64,000 bases of DNA from positions 2,078,501-2,142,500 of the forward strand of contig CP168942.1 of the NCBI GenBank assembly GCA_041871065.1. The letters run 5' to 3'. Source of the stretch: Weissella confusa. Lineage in GTDB: Bacteria > Bacillota > Bacilli > Lactobacillales > Lactobacillaceae. Each line of letters opens with the position of its first letter. Within the stretch, counting starts at the first letter, position 1. The notes beneath the pieces were generated by a model. The model ran no database searches. It was not told the DNA's origin and saw only the letters and a program-made list of their open reading frames with translations. The position numbers and the translations under genes are program-made. Below, piece by piece: positions 1 through 8,940 of this stretch.

Positions 1-111
1 GACGTCAATTCACAAATTATTCATTTTTCTTGCACGTTTTGACCCTCATTTACTTTTTATAATGAATAAATGTAAGAGGGGCTAACGCAACTTCTCACCT
101 AGAGAATACAC

Positions 112-151
112 AAAAGACGTCGACCGGCATAATTGCTAGTCGACGTCTTTT
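112..151 (-). terminator. Intrinsic terminator of the ABC exporter operon
   Basis: A perfect 13-bp stem (AAAAGACGTCGAC with its complement) surrounds a 14-nt loop, about 10 nt after the stop codon of the exporter subunit. The A/T-rich stem ends could let it act on both strands. Bases 1-111 to its left hold no gene that I can support. Confidence 0.85.
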
Positions 152-161
152 GTTCTATTGC

Positions 162-1946
162 TTATTCAAATACCATTTGGTTGTTGTACAACTCAGCGTA
201 GAAGCCGCCTTGCGCCAACAATTCCGCGTGGCTACCGTGTTCGATAACGTTTCCGTCACGCAACACGACAATCTTATCGGCATTCAAAATCGTCTTCAAA
301 CGGTGGGCAATCACGAAACTTGTACGTCCCGCAATCACGTTATCCATCGCCTTTTGAATCTTAGCTTCCGTCACCGTATCAACGTTTGACGTTGCCTCGT
401 CCAAGATCAACAAGTCAGGCGCCGTCAAAATCGTACGTGCGATTGACAACAATTGCTTTTGACCCGTTGAGAAGACTGAGTTTTCATCAGACACTTGGGT
501 ATCATAGCCATCTTCCAACGTCATGATGAAGTCGTGAATGTTAGCTTGCTTAGCCGCATCAATCATCTCTTCATCCGTTGCATCAGGCTTACCGAACGTG
601 ATGTTGTCACGAATCGTACCCGTGAACAAAACAGAGTCTTGCAATACGATACCAACGTTATCACGCAAAGACTTCAAGTCCATGTCGCGTACGTCAACGC
701 CGTCAAACTTAACCGCACCATCCGTCACGTCATAGAAGCGGTTCAACAAGTTCATAACCGTCGTCTTACCTGAACCAGTTGGTCCAACCAAGGCCACCAT
801 TTGTCCCTTATCCACTTCAATGTTGATACCGTGCAAAATCTCGCGCTCAGAGTTGTAACCAAAGTGCACGTCATCCAACAAAATCTTGTCCTTAACGCCC
901 GTGAACTTCACGCCGTCCTTAGGGTTGATTTCATCGTCTTGCGCGAACACTTCGTTCAAACGGTGCGCACCAGTCATGGCCAATTGCAACATGTTGTACG
1001 TTGACGTGATTTGCGTGATTGGTTGGTAGTACTGTTGTGAGAACGAAACGAACGTCACAATCAATCCCAAACCAGCCGCGCGTGAAGCCAAGTCACCGTT
1101 CAAAGCTTGCGTGGCACCGTAGAAGATTACGATAGCCAAGTTGAACAAGCCCATTCCTTGCATCAATGGGAACAACACACCAGACCAAGCTTGACCAAGC
1201 GTCGTTGCCTTACGCACCTTGTTGTTGTGCTCGATGAAGCCACGGATCGACTCTTCTTGCAATCCGTTGGTGATAATCACCTTTTCACCGTTGATTTGCT
1301 CGTTGATGTATCCGTTCAAGTGTCCCACTTCAGCTTGTTGAGCATCCACGTACTTCTTGGCTTGCACAATGATCAACGCAGCCAAGATAACCGCAACGGG
1401 TGTTGAGGCAATCGTCACCCACGCCATCTTAGGGCTTTCGTTAAACATCATCCAAACCACACCAATCAACATCGCAATTTGTGAGAACAATTGGAAAATG
1501 GCTTGGTTCATTGCATTAAAGATGTTATCCAAGTCAGACGTGAAACGTGACAAAATTTCACCGTCTTGGTGAGAATCAAAGTAACGTACCGTCATACGTT
1601 GCATCTTGCCAAACAAGCCCTTACGCATGTCATTAACTGAGTTAGATGACACGATAGCTTGAATGAAGGCATTGATGAACAAACCAGTTAGCATCAACAA
1701 CACAAAACCGAAGAACAATAGCAAGGCATGGTGGAAGTCATGCAAACTTGCTTGGCTAGCCGTCATTGGGTTCAACTTCACCATCAAGTACTTTGACAAT
1801 TCCGTAATTGAACGTCCCATGTAAACCGGCGCCTTAACTTGCGCCCACGTTGCGAAAATCGTGAACACGAGGATGGCAATCATCCCCATCCAGTAACGCT
1901 TGAAGTAGTGCGCAAAGAAACGAATTGATTCAGTAATATTCTTCAT
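162..1946 (-). CDS. ABC exporter half-transporter, catalytically complete partner
   Basis: This 594-aa half-transporter has an N-terminal six-helix exporter domain (about residues 15-320) and a C-terminal ATPase. The ATPase shows Walker [10 protein letters not shown], Walker [13 protein letters not shown] with the catalytic Glu, and switch His in IAHRLKT. Its signature loop is unusual: STGQKQ rather than LSGGQ. It starts 3 nt after the stop of the upstream half-transporter, with an AGGAGG site inside that gene's end, so the two are co-translated. The split of intact and degenerate ATP-site motifs between the two subunits matches heterodimeric exporters such as LmrCD, BmrCD and TM287/288. Drug or lipid export from the cytoplasmic membrane is likely; the substrate cannot be read from the sequence. 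Confidence 0.93.
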   Translation of the reverse strand: MKNITESIRFFAHYFKRYWMGMIAILVFTIFATWAQVKAPVYMGRSITELSKYLMVKLNPMTASQASLHDFHHALLLFFGFVLLMLTGLFINAFIQAIVSSNSVNDMRKGLFGKMQRMTVRYFDSHQDGEILSRFTSDLDNIFNAMNQAIFQLFSQIAMLIGVVWMMFNESPKMAWVTIASTPVAVILAALIIVQAKKYVDAQQAEVGHLNGYINEQINGEKVIITNGLQEESIRGFIEHNNKVRKATTLGQAWSGVLFPLMQGMGLFNLAIVIFYGATQALNGDLASRAAGLGLIVTFVSFSQQYYQPITQITSTYNMLQLAMTGAHRLNEVFAQDDEINPKDGVKFTGVKDKILLDDVHFGYNSEREILHGINIEVDKGQMVALVGPTGSGKTTVMNLLNRFYDVTDGAVKFDGVDVRDMDLKSLRDNVGIVLQDSVLFTGTIRDNITFGKPDATDEEMIDAAKQANIHDFIMTLEDGYDTQVSDENSVFSTGQKQLLSIARTILTAPDLLILDEATSNVDTVTEAKIQKAMDNVIAGRTSFVIAHRLKTILNADKIVVLRDGNVIEHGSHAELLAQGGFYAELYNNQMVFE

Positions 1947-1949
1947 CTT

Positions 1950-3662
1950 TTATGCCTCCTGCGCCTTTTGTGTCTTGTAAATCTCTTGGTAGATAGGTGA
2001 TGTCTCAACAAGGTCCTTGTGGGCACCTTCCGCAACCAATTCACCATCTTCCAAAACCAAAATACGGTCGGCGTTAATCACTGAAGAAATCTTTTCCGCA
2101 ATGATAAAGGTCGTCGTATCTTGCAAATCATGATCAAGGGCTTCCTTAACCAACTTTTCTGACTTCGCGTCCAATGCAGACGTTGAATCATCCAAAATCA
2201 AAATCTTAGGGTCGCCAATCACACCACGGGCAATTGACAAACGTTGCTTTTGACCACCAGAGAAGTTTGATGAACGCTCTTCAACCACGTGTTCGTACGT
2301 GTCTTCATAACGCTCAACGAATTCAGCAGCTTGCGCGATTTGCGCCGCACGCTTCATATCAGCCTCTTCAGCATCCGCCTTACCTTGACGCAAGTTGTCA
2401 GAAATCTTTCCTGAGAACAACGTTGCACGTTGCAAAACGAATGACACCGTCTTACGCAATGATGATTCGTTGGCATCCTTCAAATCAACACCGCCAACCT
2501 TAACTGTTCCTTCGGTTGGGTCAAACAAACGTGGAATCAATTGCGCCATCGTTGACTTACCTGAACCAGTCGCCCCGACGATACCAATCATTTCACCAGG
2601 TTGCACCGCAAATGAGATGTGCTTCAACGTTGGCTTATCATCCCCAGGGTACGTGAATGACACATCGTCAAACTCAACCGCACCAGACAAGTCTTGTTCT
2701 GGTACATCCTTGTATTGCAAATCAGGTTCCGTATTCATAATTTCTTGAATACGACCCATCGAAACAAATCCACGGGCTGCAAAGGTCATCATCATTCCAC
2801 CGATAATGATAGATTGCATGATGATCATCAAGTAATTCGTAAATCCAGTGATTTGAGCCAACATCTTTGGCTCAGAACCAACCATGTTTCCAACGAAGTA
2901 GATGGCCACAACCATCAAACCTTGGCCAATAAACATGAACGCAGGCACGATAATTGAGAACAAGTAACCAATTTGCAAGTTAACACCGTTCAATTCGTCA
3001 GAAACTTCATTGAAACGCTTTTGCTCATTGTCTTCTTGGTTAAATGACTTAACCACACGGACACCTTGCAAGTTTTCCTTAGCCTTGGCGTTAACGCGGT
3101 CGATCAAACCTTGAATCATACCGAAGCGCTTACCCATGTTTCCCATGACAACCGCTGACACAGCACCAACCAAGATGACCATCACGACGATAATCCACCA
3201 CAAAGCGGGAATTGAGTGTACGGCCAAAATGAAACCACCGACAAACAAAATTGGCATACGCAACAATGGTTGTAGACCCATCATCAAAATACTTTGAATT
3301 TGCGTAATGTCGTTCGTCAAACGAACCACCAAGTTACCAACTGAGTATTGCTCGATGTTTCCAAATGAGAACGTTTGAATCTTGCGGTAAGCCGCTTCAC
3401 GAACATCTGAGGCAATCCCTTGTGAGGCACGGGCCGCAAAAATCGTGTTAATAATTCCAGCAATCAACCCGATACCGGCAATCACCAATAGCTTCAACCC
3501 AATTTGGTTAACCTTGTCCATGTTATCGTCTGAGATAGCTTGAACGATGTTGGTTAGCAACGTTGGTTGTAGCAACATTGAAATCGCCATGATGGTCACC
3601 GTCAAAACGGCAATCGTCAAATCGAGTTTGTAACCCTTAAAGTAGGGCTTCAACAATCGCAT
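1950..3662 (-). CDS. ABC exporter half-transporter, degenerate-site partner
   Basis: This 570-aa protein carries a six-helix exporter domain and a C-terminal ATPase with Walker [10 protein letters not shown] and a canonical signature FSGGQKQR. Its Walker B reads [10 protein letters not shown], with Asp in place of the catalytic Glu, and the switch His is replaced (IIAEKIS). One consensus and one degenerate ATP site are expected in a heterodimer with the following 594-aa subunit. It is the first gene of the pair, with ribosome site GGAGGG before ATG. An inverted repeat 70-90 nt upstream may be an operator. Exporter function is well supported by family; the substrate is unknown. Confidence 0.93.
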   Translation of the reverse strand: MRLLKPYFKGYKLDLTIAVLTVTIMAISMLLQPTLLTNIVQAISDDNMDKVNQIGLKLLVIAGIGLIAGIINTIFAARASQGIASDVREAAYRKIQTFSFGNIEQYSVGNLVVRLTNDITQIQSILMMGLQPLLRMPILFVGGFILAVHSIPALWWIIVVMVILVGAVSAVVMGNMGKRFGMIQGLIDRVNAKAKENLQGVRVVKSFNQEDNEQKRFNEVSDELNGVNLQIGYLFSIIVPAFMFIGQGLMVVAIYFVGNMVGSEPKMLAQITGFTNYLMIIMQSIIIGGMMMTFAARGFVSMGRIQEIMNTEPDLQYKDVPEQDLSGAVEFDDVSFTYPGDDKPTLKHISFAVQPGEMIGIVGATGSGKSTMAQLIPRLFDPTEGTVKVGGVDLKDANESSLRKTVSFVLQRATLFSGKISDNLRQGKADAEEADMKRAAQIAQAAEFVERYEDTYEHVVEERSSNFSGGQKQRLSIARGVIGDPKILILDDSTSALDAKSEKLVKEALDHDLQDTTTFIIAEKISSVINADRILVLEDGELVAEGAHKDLVETSPIYQEIYKTQKAQEA

Positions 3663-3731
3663 AATTTTCCCTCCAAATTTCTTATTTATTTCTATTCGTC
3701 AATAGGCTATTTTAGCAGACTTGCAACCCCT

Positions 3732-3752
3732 TTTGTAAATTAAGTTTACAAA
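3732..3752. promoter_or_regulatory. Palindrome upstream of the ABC exporter, possible operator
   Basis: TTTGTAAA and TTTACAAA form a perfect 8-bp inverted repeat around a 5-nt centre. On the minus strand the right half contains TTTACA, a possible -35 with a -10-like TAAAAT 19 nt downstream. The position suits a repressor site for the exporter pair. The regulator is unknown and not adjacent. Confidence 0.4.
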
Positions 3753-3763
3753 GAATTAACAAA

Positions 3764-3796
3764 AGAACCACACCCGAATAGTCCGGATGTGGTTCT
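3764..3796 (-). terminator. Terminator of the phosphatase-hflX-ydcF operon
   Basis: A 13-bp stem (CGG.TGTGGTTCT type) is fully paired only on the minus strand, where one G-U replaces a C-A mismatch. It starts 8 nt after the stop codon of the YdcF-family gene and is followed by a short T-rich tail. Confidence 0.8.
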
Positions 3797-3803
3797 AGAA
3801 ATA

Positions 3804-4853
3804 TTACTTAGCGAATAATGTGACAATCGCCAAAATGACTGACACACCAATCACAAGTGCTGAAATCGCAATGTGCAAACGACGGTGCATGTTCAAGACA
3901 GCAATGTATTCACGAATAAAGGCTGGAATGCGGTAGTAGAATGGCGTCTTACCACCACGACCTTGCGCTTCAATGCCAAATTCACGCGCTTGCAAACCAG
4001 CACGGAAGACGTGGTATTCACTCGTAAAGAATTCGAATGATGGTTCAACCACCCCCGTTTCCTTACTAATCAAATCACGTGAGAAACGCATGTTTTCACG
4101 TGTAGTACGACTTTGATCTTCCAAACGTGTTTGTTCGGCTGGATAACCAAACGTTTCAACCGCGTAATCACGCATGGCTTGCGCTTCGGAAACCTTTTCG
4201 TCGCCACCTTGCCCACCTGAGAACACGATGACTGGGTACTTGCCGTCCTTTTCGAAACGACGCTTACCCGCATCGGTTGCGGCTTGAATACGGTTAGCCA
4301 ACAACTTACCAACCTTGTGGCCATCAATCAAGCCAGCACCCAAGACAACATAGTAGTCACTCTCACGCTTCTTCATGGCCCAACCATAAACGATTGATGA
4401 CACGAAGAAAATCAAGAAGACGACCATGAAGTAAAGTGTCATGACACGAGCTGCGGTGAACAACGTATCCAGCCAAGCTGGTGCATTGTTCATGATGCCG
4501 TCAACAATGTTGAAGACAGCCATAGCCAAGAACAACAATGGCAACAACAAGTTAGCCAACGTGTGTGATTCCTTACGCCAGATTTGCCATGAGTAGTAAA
4601 CAACCCCTAGGTCAATGACGATTGAGGCAATCACAAAGATGGCAATAATCATCAAGACAACCCCAGCCATCACAAGTAGGCTCGGACTACCGACGAAGCT
4701 GGCCAACAACATAATTGAAATCAACAAGAAGAACAAGAACACCAGTGTCCAAGTTCCAAGCCACATTGAACGTGGCTCATTTTCAACGTTTCGCCAAATC
4801 ATGTAACCGGCGAGTACGGTAATTAAAACTGAAAGTAATGTAAGTGGGACCAT
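3804..4853 (-). CDS. YdcF/SanA-family (DUF218) membrane protein
   Basis: This 349-aa protein has about six hydrophobic segments in its first 165 residues. A soluble DUF218 domain follows, beginning at YYVVLGAGLIDG and including VIVFSGGQGGDE and the SRTTRENM motif near residue 250. A last membrane segment lies at the C-terminus. DUF218 proteins are linked in other bacteria to envelope integrity and to binding of nucleotide-sugar or lipid-linked substrates, but their reaction is poorly defined. It lies 11 nt behind hflX and ends the three-gene operon. The DUF218 assignment is firm; the function is open. Confidence 0.85.
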   Translation of the reverse strand: MVPLTLLSVLITVLAGYMIWRNVENEPRSMWLGTWTLVFLFFLLISIMLLASFVGSPSLLVMAGVVLMIIAIFVIASIVIDLGVVYYSWQIWRKESHTLANLLLPLLFLAMAVFNIVDGIMNNAPAWLDTLFTAARVMTLYFMVVFLIFFVSSIVYGWAMKKRESDYYVVLGAGLIDGHKVGKLLANRIQAATDAGKRRFEKDGKYPVIVFSGGQGGDEKVSEAQAMRDYAVETFGYPAEQTRLEDQSRTTRENMRFSRDLISKETGVVEPSFEFFTSEYHVFRAGLQAREFGIEAQGRGGKTPFYYRIPAFIREYIAVLNMHRRLHIAISALVIGVSVILAIVTLFAK

Positions 4854-4864
4854 TCGTGGGCTCC

Positions 4865-6148
4865 TTAATCAACAATATATTTTGCAAAACGCGCAGCTTG
4901 CACTGGCGTCAACGTCACATCCATCATCGTACCAGCTTCCACATAGTCGATGCTGTGTACAGATGCTTCTTCATTCAATTCATTCACCAATTGTCCTTGG
5001 TCGAACGGAATCAAAACCTTTACCTCTTGGTGATCCGCAAAGATGTGTTCGCGAATAACGTTCACCAACAGATCCAATGACGCATCGTCTTGCGCTGACA
5101 ACGTCAACGTATCACCTTCACGGTCAGGGAATGATAGACCTTCAATCTTGTCGGCCTTGTTGTAAATCGTAATCATTGGAATATCACCAACGCCGATTTC
5201 CTTCAACGTACGAGCCGTCGTTGACATCATTTCCTTGTAGTTTTCATCCGCGTAGTCGACCACTTGTAGCAACAAGTCCGCTTGCGCAGCTTCGGCCAGC
5301 GTCGCACGGAAGGCTGCCACCAAACCGTGGGGCAACTTTGAAACGAATCCAACCGTATCAGACAACAAGAAACTTTGGTTATCAGGCAAGTTCAACTTGC
5401 GCACTGATGTCTCCAAAGTCGCAAACAACATGTCGGCTTGGAAAACTGTCTTTTCTTGGTTCTCACCAAATTGACGTACCAAACCGTTCATGAATGTTGA
5501 CTTACCAGCGTTGGTATAACCAACCAAGGCCACATTCTTGATACTTTGCTTATCACGACGGGCACGACGCGTTTGATCGTCAGCTTCAACGTCCTTCAAT
5601 TCAGCACGCAACAATGAAATTTGGTGCTCGATGTGACGACGGTTCATTTCCAACTTCGTTTCACCAGCACCACGGCTAGTAAAGCTACCACCGCCACCAC
5701 CAGTTTGCTGGTCAAGACGCACGTTCATTGACGTACGCAAACGTGGGAGTTGGTATTGCAATTGCGCAATGGCAACTTGCAACTTCGCCACACGCGTCTT
5801 AGCACGTGATGCGAAAATGTCCAAAATCAACGCCGTACGATCCATAATGCCGGCACCCGTACCTGATTCCAAGTTACGGATTTGTGATGGTGACAACTCA
5901 TCGTTCGTCACAACCATGTCAGCTTCGTAGTATTCAACGGCTTCCTTAAGTTCTTCAACCTTACCCTTACCAAAGTACGTGGCAGCGTTTGGACGTTCCA
6001 ACTTTTGGGTCACCGTCCCAACCACTTCCATATAGTTTGCTTCAGCCAAGTTGGCCAACTCAATCATCTCGTAATCGAATTCGGCATTTTGCTTATCTAG
6101 TCCCGCAAGAACGACCTTGCGGATTGGATGCAAATCATTTTCTATCAT
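4865..6148 (-). CDS. hflX: GTPase HflX, ribosome-associated
   Basis: This 427-aa HflX has the usual length. An N-terminal nucleotide-binding domain is followed by the glycine-rich linker TGGGGGSFTSRGAGETK and a coiled segment. The G domain then shows G1 GYTNAGKST, G3 DTVGF and G4 NKAD. HflX splits stalled or hibernating 70S ribosomes during heat and antibiotic stress in the organisms studied. It sits 12 nt after the phosphatase gene and 11 nt before the YdcF gene. The start ATG fits the conserved N-terminus. Confidence 0.96.
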   Translation of the reverse strand: MIENDLHPIRKVVLAGLDKQNAEFDYEMIELANLAEANYMEVVGTVTQKLERPNAATYFGKGKVEELKEAVEYYEADMVVTNDELSPSQIRNLESGTGAGIMDRTALILDIFASRAKTRVAKLQVAIAQLQYQLPRLRTSMNVRLDQQTGGGGGSFTSRGAGETKLEMNRRHIEHQISLLRAELKDVEADDQTRRARRDKQSIKNVALVGYTNAGKSTFMNGLVRQFGENQEKTVFQADMLFATLETSVRKLNLPDNQSFLLSDTVGFVSKLPHGLVAAFRATLAEAAQADLLLQVVDYADENYKEMMSTTARTLKEIGVGDIPMITIYNKADKIEGLSFPDREGDTLTLSAQDDASLDLLVNVIREHIFADHQEVKVLIPFDQGQLVNELNEEASVHSIDYVEAGTMMDVTLTPVQAARFAKYIVD

Positions 6149-6160
6149 AAATTATCTTTC

Positions 6161-6832
6161 CTACCAATTAGTTGTCGTATCGTTGTACGCCTTCAACTTC
6201 ATGTCGTCATCTGAGACTTCCCAAACTGAAATTGAACCATTCAATGGCTTTTCCTTAGCCGTCTCATGTGAGTCGTACTTATAAACCAAGTTTCGAATCA
6301 TTGTCCCGTGGGCCACCAACAAAACGTTTTGCCCATCGCGTGTGTTTTGACGCAAAATGTCCAACCCGTTTTCAGCGCGGGCCCAGAACGTGGCCGCATC
6401 TTCAGCGTCGTGCGTTGGATCAGCTTCCTTGAACGCGTCCATTACTTCGTCTTGCGTCAATTGCGCCATCAAGTCGCCGTATGACGTGATGTTTTCCAAG
6501 CCAATAATACCAGCAATTTGCTCGGCACTTGATGCACTAGGGAGTCCTTCGAAGAAACCGAAGAATTGCTCACGGAATTGTTGCAATTGCTCAGGCGTCT
6601 TCAAATCACCACTTTGCGTGTTACGTCCCAAAATAAATTCAGCTGTATGAATAGCACGTTGCAAGTCAGATGAGTAAGCCGCATCAAAGCGCACATTGCT
6701 CAAACGCTCGCCGGCCGCAAACCCGTCTGAAATACCCTTATCCGTCAAAGGTGCGTTTCCCCACCCTTGCATACGTTGATATTTATTGAAGTAAGTTTCC
6801 CCGTGACGTACTAGATACAAATTAAATGACAT
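6161..6832 (-). CDS. Histidine phosphatase family protein (phosphoglycerate mutase-like)
   Basis: This 223-aa cytoplasmic protein has the RHG motif (LVRHGET, residues 8-14) with the phosphorylatable His, and a second His in VAHGTMIRN near residue 175. This is the two-His arrangement of the branch 1 histidine phosphatases. Many LAB members are labelled phosphoglycerate mutase but act as broad phosphatases, so glycolytic function should not be assumed. It is the first gene of the operon with hflX and the YdcF-family gene. An extended -10 promoter lies about 65 nt upstream. Confidence 0.9.
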   Translation of the reverse strand: MSFNLYLVRHGETYFNKYQRMQGWGNAPLTDKGISDGFAAGERLSNVRFDAAYSSDLQRAIHTAEFILGRNTQSGDLKTPEQLQQFREQFFGFFEGLPSASSAEQIAGIIGLENITSYGDLMAQLTQDEVMDAFKEADPTHDAEDAATFWARAENGLDILRQNTRDGQNVLLVAHGTMIRNLVYKYDSHETAKEKPLNGSISVWEVSDDDMKLKAYNDTTTNW

Positions 6833-6898
6833 TGTTAACCTCTTTCTGGTTGTGCTTGTCCTCGATAATCAGGCATCGACAGCCTTCTAATTGTTACT

Positions 6899-6904
6899 AT
6901 TGTA
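6899..6904 (-). promoter_or_regulatory. Extended -10 promoter of the phosphatase-hflX operon
   Basis: On the minus strand TACAAT is preceded by TGG, giving TGnTACAAT. This lies about 65 nt before the first ATG. No good -35 hexamer is visible, which is usual for extended -10 promoters. Confidence 0.5.
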
Positions 6905-6974
6905 CCATTTTTGTTACACTGACCGCAGGCATCAAGGAAATACTAATTATTTGAAATTACTTTACGAAAAAGTG

Positions 6975-7003
6975 TTGACTTTAGTGTGGGTTATCTGTAT
7001 AGT
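6975..7003 (+). promoter_or_regulatory. Promoter of the tRNA-Glu pair
   Basis: TTGACT and TATAGT are separated by 17 nt. This near-consensus sigma-A promoter lies 35 nt upstream of the first tRNA gene, on the plus strand. Confidence 0.85.
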
Positions 7004-7038
7004 TATGTATTGTTGTTAAGACAACAGATGATAATTTT

Positions 7039-7110
7039 GGCCCAATGGTCAAGTGGTTAAGACGTCGCGTTCTCAGCGCGGAATCCAGGGTTCGATTCCC
7101 TGTTGGGCTA
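7039..7110 (+). tRNA. tRNA-Glu, anticodon CTC (copy 1)
   Basis: A 72-nt cloverleaf: 7-bp acceptor stem (GGCCCAA with TTGGGCT, one G-U), 3-bp D stem, anticodon stem TCGCG/CGCGG, loop TTCTCAG giving anticodon CTC, and T arm CAGGG-TTCGATT-CCCTG. The discriminator is A and CCA is not encoded. Elements GGTCAAG..GGTTAAGAC match Gram-positive tRNA-Glu. It reads GAG, whereas many Firmicutes carry only the TTC form. Confidence 0.93.
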
Positions 7111-7141
7111 TTAAGCTCAGGCTTGCTAAATTTATCATCAT

Positions 7142-7213
7142 GGCCCAATGGTCAAGTGGTTAAGACGTCGCGTTCTCAGCGCGGAATCCAGGGTTCGATT
7201 CCCTGTTGGGCTA
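7142..7213 (+). tRNA. tRNA-Glu, anticodon CTC (copy 2)
   Basis: Its 72 nt are identical to copy 1, which lies 31 nt upstream, so this is a tandem duplication expressed from the same promoter. CCA is not encoded. Confidence 0.93.
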
Positions 7214-7223
7214 TCACTTAAGG

Positions 7224-7254
7224 CACGGAAGTCGTATGACTTCCGTGTTTTTTT
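7224..7254 (+). terminator. Terminator of the tRNA-Glu transcript
   Basis: A perfect 10-bp stem CACGGAAGTC/GACTTCCGTG with a GTAT loop is followed by seven T residues, 10 nt after the second tRNA. Confidence 0.92.
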
Positions 7255-7271
7255 ATTCTTTCATACCAAAT

Positions 7272-7303
7272 AAAGCAGCGACCAGATAACTGATCGCTGC
7301 TTT
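7272..7303 (-). terminator. Terminator of the ABC-2 transporter operon
   Basis: The stem AAAGCAGCGA/TCGCTGCTTT lies 13 nt past the permease stop codon and faces the tRNA terminator from the other side. A T-rich stretch flanks the stem on both strands. Confidence 0.75.
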
Positions 7304-7316
7304 TTCATTGTCTATC

Positions 7317-8051
7317 TTAAACTTCGCGATGCTTAAACAGCATCAACGCGACGCCGTACAGGACACCACTATAAATAATCGTTACCAGCCCAACTAAGAA
7401 CCCATTCATCTGATACTCAGCCATCACACCCGGCAACCCCGCCATCGCACTCACGTAAAAAGCACCTAGTGGCGAATAATCAAGTGGCAAAATACCATGC
7501 CCAACAACCACTGCCCCAATTACTTGGAGTAGCAAAATCATCAGAATACCAATGACCACCACTAACAAATCATTGCGAATAAGGTTGGCGACTACAAACA
7601 TCACGCTCACAAACAAAATTGAACTGATGACGCTACCGAATAAGTAGCCAGCAAAGCTACTTAGGTCAACCAACCAGGCGTGTCCGAACAACAATGATAT
7701 CATCACCATCGTGATAAACAGCGCCGCTTGCAATAGCACAAACGCTACCGCTACCGTCACTAACTTCGCCATGAAGATTTGCTGGCGCGTAAAGCGTTGC
7801 GCAAACAACATTTTCATCGTGCCAAACGTAAACTCAGACGTAATCACGCGACCCGCGACCCCAAGTAACATCAAATCAGTCACCAACGCCAACGTCCCTG
7901 TGAATTCTTGATTCACGAGCAATTTGACCGTTTCAGAATGATCCAACGCATTCGCGAGGGCCAACAATAAACCAAGTCCGAATATTGTCAGCGGCATCAC
8001 CCAGGTCGATGTCTTTTTGAAAAACTTCTGCAATTCCAACTTAATCAACAT
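7317..8051 (-). CDS. ABC-2 type transporter permease
   Basis: This 244-aa integral membrane protein has about six hydrophobic segments and the N-terminal amphipathic stretch MLIKLELQKFFKK typical of ABC-2 permeases. I start it at the ATG at 8051, not at an upstream in-frame codon, because AGGGG lies 8 nt before it. That places the start inside the last 11 nt of the ATPase gene, so translation is coupled. The pair resembles small exporters used for self-protection against peptides or for unknown substrates. Family assignment rests on topology and the partner. Confidence 0.85.
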   Translation of the reverse strand: MLIKLELQKFFKKTSTWVMPLTIFGLGLLLALANALDHSETVKLLVNQEFTGTLALVTDLMLLGVAGRVITSEFTFGTMKMLFAQRFTRQQIFMAKLVTVAVAFVLLQAALFITMVMISLLFGHAWLVDLSSFAGYLFGSVISSILFVSVMFVVANLIRNDLLVVVIGILMILLLQVIGAVVVGHGILPLDYSPLGAFYVSAMAGLPGVMAEYQMNGFLVGLVTIIYSGVLYGVALMLFKHREV

Positions 8052-8787
8052 CAGCAACCCCTTGTTGCTTACGGCGCGCAATCACATCCGCAAACATCTC
8101 TTCTAAGTCTGGATCCACCTTACCGTCAGCGGCCGTCAAAATTTCATCACGCGAAATGACTTCACCACGATCAATAAAGATATAATCGTCAACCAAACCT
8201 TCTAAATCACGGACGGTGTGCGATGAAACCAAAATCGTTTTGCCAGCATCACGCCACTCACGCAAAACAGACTTAACTTCGGCAACGCTAACCGGATCCA
8301 TCCCATTCAACGGTTCATCAAGCAACAAGAGGTCTGGATCATTAACCATCGCTAACGCCACCCCAACGCGTTGCTTCATCCCCCACGCATAGGTCTTCAC
8401 TTTTTTATTAATAAACTCAGCTAAACCAAGCTGCGTCACAATCTCACTAATTTTGTCGTCAGGTGTCCCCGCGACGTCCGCATACAACTTCAAGTTATCC
8501 CAACCTGTCATGTATGAATAAAGACCAGGATTCTCAATCAATGCGCCAACCTTAACCAGCGCCTGTCGTTGTTGCATCGTGACCGTTTCACCAGCCACCT
8601 GCACTTCGCCAACATCCGGCGCCGTTACGCCAGTAACCACCTTCATTGTCGTTGACTTACCAGCGCCATTCGGACCAACCAAACCAATGATTGTGCCACG
8701 CGTTACAGCAAAAGATACATCACGCAACGCCCGCACACGGCCGAACGACTTATTAATATTCGAAACCTGCAAAATCGGCGTTTCCAT
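8041..8787 (-). CDS. ABC transporter ATP-binding protein
   Basis: This 248-aa ATPase has Walker A GPNGAGKST (about residues 37-45) and Walker B LLLLDEPLNGMD. Its signature is poorly kept: YAWGMKQRVGVALAM stands where LSGGMKQR is usual, as in several ABC-2 partner ATPases. Start METPILQ (8787) was chosen because the GTG at 8808 overlaps the GGAGG site that serves this ATG. It forms a two-gene operon with the ABC-2 permease. Bacitracin-type or lantibiotic export is a common role for such pairs, but nothing here specifies it. Confidence 0.9.
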   Translation of the reverse strand: METPILQVSNINKSFGRVRALRDVSFAVTRGTIIGLVGPNGAGKSTTMKVVTGVTAPDVGEVQVAGETVTMQQRQALVKVGALIENPGLYSYMTGWDNLKLYADVAGTPDDKISEIVTQLGLAEFINKKVKTYAWGMKQRVGVALAMVNDPDLLLLDEPLNGMDPVSVAEVKSVLREWRDAGKTILVSSHTVRDLEGLVDDYIFIDRGEVISRDEILTAADGKVDPDLEEMFADVIARRKQQGVADVD

Positions 8788-8877
8788 GTTGCATCTCCTC
8801 CTATCCACAGTTATTAATCATACAACTGACTCAAATGCCTTGCAAAGGAATTGTCATATTCTGGTCAAGATTGTAAT

Positions 8878-8906
8878 CTGACAGGCACCCCAATTTTCGA
8901 TACAAT
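8878..8906 (+). promoter_or_regulatory. Promoter of exoA
   Basis: CTGACA and TACAAT are separated by 17 nt on the plus strand, about 35 nt before the exoA ATG. Confidence 0.7.
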
Positions 8907-8940
8907 GGAATTAAACAGAAAAGAAGGATAGGTGCCTGAA

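Noticed and set aside
30..63. Plus-strand promoter TTGACC..TATAAT in the first 100 nt
   Set aside because: The spacer is only 13 nt and the next -35-like hexamer is 22 nt away. No gene follows before the terminator at 112-151.
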